A stretch of 64,000 bases of DNA from Stenotrophomonas rhizophila (lineage in GTDB: Bacteria; Pseudomonadota; Gammaproteobacteria; Xanthomonadales; Xanthomonadaceae): NCBI RefSeq assembly GCF_003651185.1, contig NZ_RCDC01000004.1, forward strand, positions 1,226,659 to 1,290,658, in the 5' to 3' direction. The notes beneath the pieces were generated by a model. That model was given only the letters and a program-made list of their open reading frames with translations. It had not been told where the DNA came from and searched no databases. The position numbers were made by a program, and so were the translations under genes. Of the stretch, positions 9,044-19,140 are shown piece after piece (within the stretch, counting starts at the first letter, position 1; every line of letters starts with the position of its first letter).

Positions 9044-10195
9044 ATGAACGTGCCACTGAAAATTCTCCATACCGAGGCTGCCAAGGGATTTGGCGGGCAG
9101 GAGATCTACATCTATCGCCACATGCTGGCCATGCGCGAGCGCGGCCATGACGTCTCCCTGCTCTGCCAGCCCGGCGCCCGCCTGGGCGAGATGGCGCGCG
9201 AAGCCGGCTTCACCGTCCACGCGCTGAAAATGGGCGGCCTGCTGCGCATGCTGCGGGGGATCTGGTCAGTCTCGCGCCTGGTGCGCCGCCAAGGCTACGA
9301 CGTGGTCAACACCACCAGCCGCCGCGACAGCCTGATCGCCGCTGCCGGCGCACGCCTGGGCGGCACGCCACTGGTGGTGCGCTCGCGCCACCTGATGAGT
9401 CCGATCAACTCGCTGCTGACCTACACCGGCCTGCCCCACCGGGTGATGACGGTGAGCAGTTTCGTGAAGAAGCTGATGGTCAGCCGCGGCATCGAGGACG
9501 CGCACGTCGGCATCGTCCCGCCGATCGCAGTACCGCCGCAGTGGTCGCAGATCGCCAAGCGCGACCCGTGGCAGTGCCTGCAGGACACCCGCGCGGACGT
9601 GCGCGCGGAGCTGGGCTTCAACGACGAACAGATCGTGGTCGGCTGCGTCGCGGTGCTGCGCGAGCCCAAGGGCCACCTGGAACTGCTGCAGGCCATGGCG
9701 CCGCTGTGCCGCGCCGATGCGCGCGTGCAGCTGGTGATCGTCGGCGACGGCCAGCCGGTGATGGACCGCCTGATCGCCCTGCGCGAGCAGCTCGGCATCG
9801 CCGCCCAGGTGCACTTGCTGGGCTACCGCCAGGGCGCTTGCCGGCTGATGACCGGTTTCGATATCTTCGCTCTCGCTACCCACAAGGAGGCAGCCGGCAC
9901 GGTGTTTCTCGAAGCTGCGTACGTCGGCGTGCCGATCGTCGCCACGCGCGTGGGCGGCGTGCCGGAGATGGTGGTGGAAGGCAGCAACGCCCTGCTCGCA
10001 CCGCTGGGCGATCAGGCTGCGTTGACCAACGCACTGCGCACCCTGATCGAGCAGCCCGACCGCCGCCAGCAGATGGGCCTGGCGGGCTGGGAGTGGATGC
10101 GCAGCGCCCACCGTTTCACCCCGACCGGTCACACTGAAGCGACCGAACACTATTACCACCAGTGGTTGAAGGAACTGGGCCATGGCCAACGCTAG
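9044..10195 (+). CDS. Glycosyltransferase family 4 (GT-B fold)
   Basis: A predicted cytoplasmic, nucleotide-sugar-dependent glycosyltransferase, probably for lipopolysaccharide or another surface glycan. The 383-residue protein starts MNVPLKILHTEAA, with a Rossmann half carrying the GGQE loop near residue 17. The C-terminal half holds the family 4 E-x7-E motif (THKEAAGTVFLEAAYVGVPI) and GGVPEMV. The ATG at 9044 is preferred over one five codons earlier because the family begins here. Its last 14 bp overlap the following deacetylase gene, so the two are probably coupled and act on one glycan. The acceptor is unknown. Confidence 0.85.
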   Translation: MNVPLKILHTEAAKGFGGQEIYIYRHMLAMRERGHDVSLLCQPGARLGEMAREAGFTVHALKMGGLLRMLRGIWSVSRLVRRQGYDVVNTTSRRDSLIAAAGARLGGTPLVVRSRHLMSPINSLLTYTGLPHRVMTVSSFVKKLMVSRGIEDAHVGIVPPIAVPPQWSQIAKRDPWQCLQDTRADVRAELGFNDEQIVVGCVAVLREPKGHLELLQAMAPLCRADARVQLVIVGDGQPVMDRLIALREQLGIAAQVHLLGYRQGACRLMTGFDIFALATHKEAAGTVFLEAAYVGVPIVATRVGGVPEMVVEGSNALLAPLGDQAALTNALRTLIEQPDRRQQMGLAGWEWMRSAHRFTPTGHTEATEHYYHQWLKELGHGQR

Positions 10196-11036
10196 ATCCG
10201 TCCCGGTGCTGATGCACCACCATGTCTCCCCCTCTCCGGGGATGATCACGGTGTCGCCGGAGAACTTCGAAAGCCAGATCGCCTGGCTGGCGGCCAACGG
10301 CTGGACCTCGCTGACGCTGGACCAGTACGCAGGCTTCCTCGCTGGCAAGCCGACCCCCGCCAAGTCGATCGTGATCACCTTCGATGACGGCTACCTGGAC
10401 AACTGGGTGTACGCGCACCCGATCCTGGCCAAGTACGGCATGCACGCGGTCGTGTTCGTGGTCACCGGCTGGATGGGCGAAGGCGATGTCCGCCCGCATG
10501 CCGGCCAGGCCGGCGCCACCCTGCCCGCAACGCCGGACCATCGCGGCTGCGAGGCGGCGATCCTGCGCGAGAACCGCCCGGACGAGGTGATGATGCGCTG
10601 GAGCGAAGCGCGCGCGATGATCGCCGCCGGCACGTTCGAGGTGCACTGCCATACCCACACGCACACGCGCTGGCTCAAGCAGGATATCTCCCGCGAGCAC
10701 AAGCGCCAAGGCATCAGCGGCGACCTCTCGGTGGCACGCGAAGTGCTGCAGCAGCAGCTGGGAACGGTCTCGGACACGCTGTGCTGGCCGTACGGCGATT
10801 TCGACGAGGACTACGTGCAGATCGCACGGGCGCAGGGCTTCAACTACCTGCATACCACGCATCCGTTCGGCCGCAACGTGGTCGGCGGCGATCCGGGGCA
10901 CATCTATCGGTTCGCGATCCGCAACCGGCCGGCGAGCTGGCTGCGCAAGCGCATCGCCTACAGTTACCACCCGTTGATCGCACCCCTGTTCAATCGCTTC
11001 AAGGCGAAGAAGAAGAAGATGGTGGCGGGGCCGTAA
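10182..11036 (+). CDS. Polysaccharide deacetylase family protein (CE4/NodB fold)
   Basis: The protein resembles carbohydrate esterase family 4 enzymes that remove acetyl groups from amino sugars in polysaccharides. The 284-residue chain has the motif-1 aspartate pair ITFDDGYLDN near residue 65 and the metal-binding H-x-H-T-type motif CHTHTHTRW near residue 156. There is no obvious signal peptide, so it may work in the cytoplasm on a glycan intermediate. It overlaps the upstream glycosyltransferase gene by 14 bp. The substrate is not predictable. Confidence 0.85.
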   Translation: MANARSVPVLMHHHVSPSPGMITVSPENFESQIAWLAANGWTSLTLDQYAGFLAGKPTPAKSIVITFDDGYLDNWVYAHPILAKYGMHAVVFVVTGWMGEGDVRPHAGQAGATLPATPDHRGCEAAILRENRPDEVMMRWSEARAMIAAGTFEVHCHTHTHTRWLKQDISREHKRQGISGDLSVAREVLQQQLGTVSDTLCWPYGDFDEDYVQIARAQGFNYLHTTHPFGRNVVGGDPGHIYRFAIRNRPASWLRKRIAYSYHPLIAPLFNRFKAKKKKMVAGP

Positions 11037-11056
11037 CGCACCACGCCGCTGCAACG

Positions 11057-11084
11057 AAAACGCCCCGGTCTCCCGGGGCGTTTT
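11057..11084. terminator. Bidirectional terminator
   Basis: A symmetrical hairpin AAAACGCCCCGG-TCTC-CCGGGGCGTTTT sits between the convergent deacetylase and glmM genes. It has A-run and T-run flanks suitable for ending transcription from both sides. Confidence 0.85.
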
Positions 11085-11108
11085 CAGTTTCCGGCATCCC
11101 TGCCCGGC

Positions 11109-12460
11109 TCAGGCCGCGGCAGCTGCCTTCACCGCTGCCGAGAGGCTGTCCAGCGTGGACTGCATCAGCTCGGCGCTGTCGGCCTCGACGGTGACGCGCA
11201 CCACCGGCTCGGTGCCCGAGGGGCGCAGGAACGCACGCCCACGCCCTTTCACTGCCTGCTGCGCAGCCGCCAGCGCGGCCTGCACGCTCTCGGCCTGCAC
11301 GGTCGCCTTGGCCGCGCCCTGCAGACGCACGTTGACGGTCTTCTGCGGCACCTTGTTGAGCACCGACAGCGCCTGGCGCAGCGAGGTCCCGTCACGGCGC
11401 AGCACTTCCAGCACCTGCAGCGCGCTGACGATCGCATCACCGGTGGTGGCGCGATCCAGGCACAACAGGTGACCGGAGGCTTCGCCGCCGAGCACGCCAT
11501 TGTTTTCCACCAGGGCCTGATGCACGTAGCGGTCGCCGACGTTGCTGCGCTGGAACGGGATGTTCAGCCGTTCCAGTGCCTGCTCCAGGCCGAAGTTGGT
11601 CATCAGCGTACCGACCACCGGACCATGCAGGCGCCCACTGCGCTGCCAGGCCTGGGCCAGCACGAACAGCAGATCATCGCCATCGACCGGATTGCCCTGG
11701 TCATCGGCCATCAGCACGCGGTCGCCGTCGCCGTCGAAGGCGATACCGAAATCGGCCCCAACCTCACGCACTTTCGCAGCGAGATTGTCGATGTGCATCG
11801 AGCCGACGCCATCGTTGATGTTCAGGCCGTTGGGCGCATCGCCGATGCTGATCACCTCCGCGCCCATCTCGCGGAACAGCAGCGGGGCGACGTGGTACGT
11901 AGCACCGTGCGCGCAGTCGAGCACGATCTTCAGCCCGCGCAGATCGAACCCGCGCGGCACGCTGGCCTTGCAGAATTCGATATAGCGGCCAACCGCATCG
12001 CGGGCACGCATGGCCTTGCCCAGCCGCTCGGACTCGACCGTGGTGAACGGCGCATCGAGCGCGGCTTCCAGCGCCAGCTCGGTGGCGTCATCGAGCTTCT
12101 CGCCATCGGCGGAGAAGAACTTGATGCCGTTGTCGTAGTGCGGGTTGTGCGAGGCGCTGATGACGATACCCGCATCCGCACCGAGGGTGCGGGTGAGGAA
12201 GGCTACCGCCGGCGTCGGCATCGGGCCGAGCAGCTGCACATCGGCGCCGGCGGCGACCAGCCCGGCTTCCAATGCGGCTTCGAACATGTAGCCGGAGATA
12301 CGGGTGTCCTTGCCGATCACCACCACCGGGCGGTGCCCGTTGCGCTCGGTCAGCGCACGCCCGAGCGCATTGCCCAGGCGCAGCACGAAATCGGCGGAGA
12401 TGACGCCCTCACCGACCTTGCCGCGGATGCCGTCGGTGCCGAAATACTTGCGCGACGCCA

Positions 12461-12461
<1 letters not shown>
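11109..12461 (-). CDS. glmM: Phosphoglucosamine mutase
   Basis: GlmM converts glucosamine 6-phosphate to glucosamine 1-phosphate, the precursor of UDP-GlcNAc for peptidoglycan and lipopolysaccharide. The 450-residue protein begins [17 protein letters not shown]. It has the phosphoserine loop [17 protein letters not shown] near residue 100, the metal-binding loop DGDGDR, the sugar-binding GEASGHL and the phosphate-binding RPSGTEP near the C-terminus. The start codon overlaps the accD stop by one base (TGATG). Confidence 0.97.
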
Positions 12462-13345
<884 letters not shown>

Positions 13346-13424
13346 GCGGGATGCTACTTCCGTTCAGGGCGGCCCGGGGGCCGCAAAGGCGGACAGTCTA
13401 GCTCACCGTTTCCATGCTCGGGCA

Positions 13425-13480
13425 CCCCCCGGCGGTTGCCGGGGGGCTGACGTAAACCATTCTGGTACGTACGTTTACGT
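13425..13480. other. Hairpin plus inverted repeat between trpA and accD
   Basis: A 9-bp GC stem (CCCCCCGGC/GCCGGGGGG, 13425-13446) with no T-run may attenuate transcription between trpA and accD. Beside it is a separate inverted repeat, ACGTAAAC (13450-13457) and GTTTACGT (13473-13480), separated by 15 bp. The latter looks like an operator, but its protein is unknown. Confidence 0.4.
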
Positions 13481-13483
13481 GCT

Positions 13484-14296
13484 TCAGGCGGCGTCGAGGG
13501 CACGTCGCAGCGGCGTGAGGAATGCCTGCGCGGTTGCTGCCGCAGCCGTGGCGTCGGGCGCCTCACCCAGTGCAGCCACCAGCGCACTGCCTACCACCAC
13601 GCCATCGGCCTCCACGGCCATGGCCGCGGCACTGGCCGCATCCTTGATCCCGAAGCCGGCCACCACCGGCACGCTGGAGCGGCGGCGCAGGTCGCGCAGG
13701 CGGGCACTGGCCGCACTGCTGTCCAGGCGTTCGGACGCGCCGGTCACGCCGGCGAAGCTGACGTAATACAGGTAGCCCTGGGCCATCGCGGACAGCGTAT
13801 CCAGGCGGGTATCGGCGGTCGTCGGCGAAGCCAGCAGGATCAGCGCCAGGCCGGCCGCGGTGAAGATCTCGCGGGTTTCTGCCGCTTCTTCCGGCGGCAG
13901 ATCGACCAGCAGGATGCCGTCCACGCCGGCGGCGATGGCGGACTGCGCGAAGCGGGCCGTGCCGTGGATCTCGACCGGGTTGAGGTAGCCCATCAGCACC
14001 ACCGGGGTAGTGGCGTCGTCCTTGCGGAACGCGGCGACGGTCTCCAGCACATAGCGCAACCCTGCCCCACGGGCCAGCGCACGCTCGGAGCTGCGCTGGA
14101 TGGTCGGGCCGTCGGCCATCGGGTCGGAGAACGGCACCCCGAGCTCGATCACGTCCGCACCGGCGGCGGCCAGTGCATGCATCACCGGCACGGTAGCCTC
14201 CAGGCCTGGATCGCCGGCGGTGATGAAGGGGATCAGCGCCTTGCGGCGCTCATCGCGCAGGCGGGCAAAACAGGCATCGATACGGTCCACGGACAT
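13484..14296 (-). CDS. trpA: Tryptophan synthase alpha chain
   Basis: TrpA cleaves indole-3-glycerol phosphate to indole and glyceraldehyde 3-phosphate, passing indole to TrpB. Starting at the ATG 14294-14296, with GAAGGATG upstream, the protein has 270 residues beginning MSVDRIDACF. It has the signature LIPFITAGDPG and the catalytic region VIELGVPFSDPMADGPTIQ (catalytic Glu and Asp). It begins one base after the stop of the lipoprotein gene that separates it from trpB. Confidence 0.97.
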   Translation of the reverse strand: MSVDRIDACFARLRDERRKALIPFITAGDPGLEATVPVMHALAAAGADVIELGVPFSDPMADGPTIQRSSERALARGAGLRYVLETVAAFRKDDATTPVVLMGYLNPVEIHGTARFAQSAIAAGVDGILLVDLPPEEAAETREIFTAAGLALILLASPTTADTRLDTLSAMAQGYLYYVSFAGVTGASERLDSSAASARLRDLRRRSSVPVVAGFGIKDAASAAAMAVEADGVVVGSALVAALGEAPDATAAAATAQAFLTPLRRALDAA

Positions 14297-14297
14297 C

Positions 14298-14992
14298 TCA
14301 GGCACATCCTTCAATCAGTTCAACGGCGCCACTGGCGCCCCAGTACAGCTTCGATATCACCCCGTCGAAGATCTCCAGCCGGATCGCCAGATCCGAACCG
14401 GGGTCCTGCCAGGTCAGGTACTCGCCCGTTTCCGGGTCATAGGCATGCGGTGCGCGCGTACTGCCGGGCGGCAGACGCTTGAGCGCTTCATCCAGCGTCA
14501 TGCCCAGGCGCAGCCCGAACGGCCCCGGCTGGGTGATGGCCTCGTAGGATTCCTCGATCGGGGCCAGCTCGAAGCGCTGCACGTGGTCATCCTCGACCAT
14601 CATCGAGACGCCTTCGGGCAGGTTGCCACGCTCGTAGTACTCGCAGGCGCCGCTGGGCTCGCCTTCGCTCAGGCCGGCCGAATGCCACGGGCCATCGGCG
14701 GCGAGCTCGGTGAAGCGCTGCCCGATCACCACATCGCCGGCATGATCCAGCGCGACCGAGACTACCGACGGCGCAGCGTCATCCACAACGGGCGCATCGG
14801 CAGCCTTGGGCGGTTCCGGCGCGTCCTCGATCGGGCGGTTGGCAATGTCATCGTCATTGCTCGCCAGCTGCCGCGCCGGCGCCACCGCGCCCACAGGCGC
14901 GGCAGGGGCCGGCAACACCGGCGGATCCGGCGGCGCGCAGCCGGTCAGGCCGACCACCATCAGCAGCGCACTTCCCTGGCGCAGCAGCGGAT

Positions 14993-14996
<4 letters not shown>
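14298..14996 (-). CDS. Predicted lipoprotein encoded between trpB and trpA
   Basis: I do not recognise this protein. From a GTG at 14994-14996 it has 232 residues: a signal sequence ([20 protein letters not shown]) whose lipobox LTGC suggests a lipid-anchored mature protein. A Pro/Ala-rich linker of about 70 residues follows, then an acidic C-terminal domain with [19 protein letters not shown], resembling small periplasmic beta-alpha domains. The start overlaps the trpB stop (GTGA) and the stop is next to the trpA start, so it is co-translated inside the tryptophan operon. No role in tryptophan synthesis is apparent. Confidence 0.85.
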
Positions 14997-16219
<1,223 letters not shown>

Positions 16220-16259
16220 AGCGCGACAGCCGGTGGAGACAGGCTGCCAATTTAACGCA

Positions 16260-16305
16260 CCTGTCATGACAGGAATATCGATAATATCTGCCACGACCTG
16301 TCAGG
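16260..16305. promoter_or_regulatory. Candidate LysR (TrpI-like) operator
   Basis: The 95-bp gap between trpB and the divergent lysR gene has a perfect 14-bp palindrome CCTGTCATGACAGG (16260-16273) and a second half-site CCTGTCAGG (16297-16305). The two elements are about 37 bp apart, reminiscent of the recognition and activation sites of LysR regulators. The intervening sequence is AT-rich and may hold a promoter. Confidence 0.5.
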
Positions 16306-16314
16306 AAAACTCAC

Positions 16315-17205
16315 ATGACCGACGGACCGTTGCCCCCGCTCAATGCCCTGCGCAGCTTTGAAGCGGCCGCGCGGCTGGGCGGGGTTGGCCGTGCCGCCGA
16401 GGCACTGCATGTCACCCATGGCGCGATCAGCCGCCAACTGCGCCTGCTGGAGGAACACCTCGGCGTCGTGTTGTTCCAGCGCGAAGGGCGTGGGCTGCGC
16501 CTGACCCGCGCCGGCGAGGATCTGCAGGCCGCCTGCGAAGGTGCCTTCGAGCAGATCCGCGAGGCGGTGGTGGCGCTCAAGCGCCAGCAGCGGCCCGAAG
16601 CGCTGGTGCTCGGCTGCAGCGGCAGCATCCTGGCGCGCTGGATGATTCCCCGCCTGCAGGCGCTGCAGACCGCCCTGCCCCAGCTGCCGCTGCATTGGTC
16701 CGCCCAGGACGGGAGCTTCACCGCCGGGCAGCAGGGCCTGGATGCGGTCCTGCTGCTCGCCCAGCCGCCGTGGCCACGCGGTTGGCAGGTGCGCGAACTG
16801 GCGCCCGAGCGGGTGGGCGTGGTGGTGAGTCCGCAGCACCCGGCCGCGGCGCGGCTGGCGCATCAGCCGCCCGCCTCCTTGTTGGGCGAATCGCTGTTGC
16901 ATACGACCTCACGCCCGCAGGCGTGGCCGGCCTGGGCCCTGTCGCATGGGCTGGAGCCGGCACAGCTGCAGCTGGGCAGTGGCTTCGAGCATCTGTATTA
17001 CCTGCTGGAAGCGGCGGTCGCCGGACTGGGCGTGGCGATCGCGCCAGAACCGCTCGTGGCCGATGAGCTGGCCGCCGGCCGGCTGCTGGCACCCTGGGGA
17101 TTCGGCGCGACCGGGGGGTTTTGGGCGCTGGCCACGCCGGAGGGGGCGGCGGATCCGCGGGTGGATGCGCTGGCCGGGTGGCTGCAGGAGCAGCTGAAGG
17201 GGTGA
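16315..17205 (+). CDS. LysR-family transcriptional regulator, TrpI-like
   Basis: A 296-residue LysR regulator with an N-terminal winged helix-turn-helix (LNALRSFEAAARLGGVGRAAEALHVTHGAISRQ region, residues ~9-60) and a C-terminal effector-binding domain. It is divergent from trpB. In Pseudomonas the equivalent regulator TrpI activates trpBA in response to indoleglycerol phosphate. The same role here is an inference from position, supported by the palindrome between the genes. Related GcvA-like regulators share the N-terminus. Confidence 0.8.
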   Translation: MTDGPLPPLNALRSFEAAARLGGVGRAAEALHVTHGAISRQLRLLEEHLGVVLFQREGRGLRLTRAGEDLQAACEGAFEQIREAVVALKRQQRPEALVLGCSGSILARWMIPRLQALQTALPQLPLHWSAQDGSFTAGQQGLDAVLLLAQPPWPRGWQVRELAPERVGVVVSPQHPAAARLAHQPPASLLGESLLHTTSRPQAWPAWALSHGLEPAQLQLGSGFEHLYYLLEAAVAGLGVAIAPEPLVADELAAGRLLAPWGFGATGGFWALATPEGAADPRVDALAGWLQEQLKG

Positions 17206-17222
17206 GTGCGCGGGTGTATCAG

Positions 17223-17247
17223 GCTGCCGGCCAACGGCCGGCACTAC
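17223..17247 (-). repeat. SMAG-type REP element
   Basis: A single 25-bp palindromic unit that on the minus strand reads GTAGTGCCGGCC-GTT-GGCCGGCAGC. It has the GTAG head and imperfect stem of Stenotrophomonas REP sequences and lies between the convergent lysR and trpF genes. Confidence 0.75.
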
Positions 17248-17280
17248 CGGGTGCTGGGTGCCAGGCCCAGGGTGGGCGGA

Positions 17281-17937
17281 TCAATCCGCTTCGTGGCAAT
17301 CGGCGCGGCGCACTTCTTCGACGAACTTGCGCATCTTGTAGCCGTCCTTGATGCCCGGTTCGGATTCGATGCCACTGGACACATCCACACCCCACGGCAG
17401 CGTGGCCACGATCGCGTCGAACACGTTGTCCGGGGTGATCCCGCCGGCCAGCAGGAAGGGCCGGTGCAGGCCGGTCGGCAGGCGGGTCCAGTCGAAGGCC
17501 ACGCCCGTGCCACCGCCGCCACCGGGGGCGTGGCTGTCGAACAGGAAGCCGGCCGCGCTGGGGTAGCGCAACTGCAGCTGGCGGGCGTTGACCTCGTCCT
17601 TGCCCCCCATCGCCACGGCCTTCAGGTACGGCATGTTGAAGCTGCGGCAGAACGATTCGTCTTCGTCGCCGTGGAACTGCAGCAGGGTCGGCCGCACAGT
17701 GCGCAGCACTTCGCGCACCTCTTCCTTGGTGTTGTCGCGGAACAGGGCCACCACGTCCACCATCGGTGCGATCGCCTGGCGCATGGCGCGCGCCTCGGCC
17801 GGGGCGACCCGGCGCTTGCTCTCGCGGGCGAAGATGAAGCCGACGGCGTCCACGCCGAGCTCGCCGGCCAGGCGCACATCGCCGGCACGGGTCATGCCGC
17901 AGAACTTGATACGGGTGCGGTAGAAGGAGCGGCTCAT
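17281..17937 (-). CDS. trpF: Phosphoribosylanthranilate isomerase
   Basis: TrpF carries out the Amadori rearrangement in tryptophan biosynthesis. The 218-residue TIM barrel starts [20 protein letters not shown], where IKFCGMT contains the catalytic cysteine. Other features are LLQFHGDE, the phosphate-binding [11 protein letters not shown] and GVDVSSGIE. The start codon overlaps the truA stop in an ATGA. The truA-trpF pair is widespread in gammaproteobacteria. Confidence 0.95.
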   Translation of the reverse strand: MSRSFYRTRIKFCGMTRAGDVRLAGELGVDAVGFIFARESKRRVAPAEARAMRQAIAPMVDVVALFRDNTKEEVREVLRTVRPTLLQFHGDEDESFCRSFNMPYLKAVAMGGKDEVNARQLQLRYPSAAGFLFDSHAPGGGGGTGVAFDWTRLPTGLHRPFLLAGGITPDNVFDAIVATLPWGVDVSSGIESEPGIKDGYKMRKFVEEVRRADCHEAD

Positions 17938-18707
17938 AAGGTGACCTCGGCAGGCAGCTGCCAGTTGTCGGGGTACAGGGGACCAACGAAGACCAATCCC
18001 TGCGGCGGAGCGGTCGGGCCGGCCACGGTGCGGTCGCGCCCGGCCAGCAGTTGCCCCATCCACGCGACCGGCTGCTCACCACAACCGACCAGGATCAATG
18101 AACCGACGATATTGCGCACCATGTGATGAAGGAATGCATTGGCCTGAACGGCGACCTCCACGACCTCGCCCTGACGGGTCACCGAGAGCGACTGCATGTG
18201 CCGGCGCGCGTGCAGGGCCTCGCACTGCACGCTGCGGAAGGCGCTGAAGTCGTTCTCACCCAACAGGGCCTGCCCGGCCGCGTGCATCAGCTCGGCATCC
18301 AGCGGCCGGCGCTCCCAGCTCAGGGTCTGCCGATAGAGTGCCGGGCGGACCTGGCGGTTGAGCAGACGGTAGCGGTAGCGGCGCGCGCGCGCGGCGAAGC
18401 GCGCATGGAACTCGTCGGCCACCGGTACGCACCAGCGCACAGCGATGGAGCGCGGCAGGCGCGTGGTGGTGCCCAGCATCCAGCTGCGCGGATCACGCAC
18501 GACATCGGTATCGAAATGCACGACCTGGCATTCACCGTGAACCCCGGCATCGGTACGCCCCGCACACACGACCTGGATCGGCGCATTGGCCACCGAGGAC
18601 AGCGCATCCTGCAGGCTGGCCTGCACGCTTGGGCAGCCGCTCTCACCGAGCTGCTGCCAGCCTTTGAATTCGCTGCCGTCGTATTCCACGCCCAGTGCGT
18701 AGCGCAT
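17934..18707 (-). CDS. truA: tRNA pseudouridine synthase A
   Basis: TruA makes pseudouridines 38-40 in the anticodon arm of tRNAs. The 257-residue protein starts [18 protein letters not shown] and has the catalytic aspartate in [10 protein letters not shown] near residue 52, plus the late motif [13 protein letters not shown]. The upstream part of the open frame lies in the VOC gene and was discarded. It overlaps trpF by 4 bp. Confidence 0.96.
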   Translation of the reverse strand: MRYALGVEYDGSEFKGWQQLGESGCPSVQASLQDALSSVANAPIQVVCAGRTDAGVHGECQVVHFDTDVVRDPRSWMLGTTTRLPRSIAVRWCVPVADEFHARFAARARRYRYRLLNRQVRPALYRQTLSWERRPLDAELMHAAGQALLGENDFSAFRSVQCEALHARRHMQSLSVTRQGEVVEVAVQANAFLHHMVRNIVGSLILVGCGEQPVAWMGQLLAGRDRTVAGPTAPPQGLVFVGPLYPDNWQLPAEVTL

Positions 18708-18756
18708 GGTGAACCTCAATGGTTTGGGGGGGCCGGCGCAGGCGCCGGGTAGTGCA

Positions 18757-19140
18757 TCAGACGGCGTCGCGCTCGGACCATACGGCCAGCTCGTTGCCGC
18801 CGGGCTCCACGAACTGGAAGCGGCTGCCACCGGGGAAGGCGAACACCGGTTTGATGATCTGCCCGCCCTGGGCCAGCACGGCCTCGAGCATGGGCTGCAG
18901 ATCATCGGCGTAGATCACCAGCAATGGCGCGCCGCCAGCGGAGGCCGTCTGCGGCTCAGCGCGGAAGAAGCCGCCCTGGAAACGGCCATCGTCGAAGGCG
19001 GTGTAGTCCGGGCCGTAATCCACGAACGACCAGCCGAACACCTGCTCGAAGAAGTGGCGGCTGGCGGCGGGATCGCGCGAGGCGAACTCGACATAGTCCA
19101 GGCGCCGTTCGCGGGCGGCCAGCGGGCGGGCGTCGCTCAT
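18757..19140 (-). CDS. VOC (glyoxalase/bleomycin-resistance fold) family protein
   Basis: A small 127-residue single-domain VOC protein with the opening [26 protein letters not shown] and the closing [12 protein letters not shown] typical of the superfamily. Family members act as isomerases, dioxygenases or binding proteins, and the substrate here is unknown. Its start overlaps the fimV stop by 4 bp, placing it in the fimV-truA-trpF transcript, although it is not part of the usual gene set. Confidence 0.85.
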   Translation of the reverse strand: MSDARPLAARERRLDYVEFASRDPAASRHFFEQVFGWSFVDYGPDYTAFDDGRFQGGFFRAEPQTASAGGAPLLVIYADDLQPMLEAVLAQGGQIIKPVFAFPGGSRFQFVEPGGNELAVWSERDAV

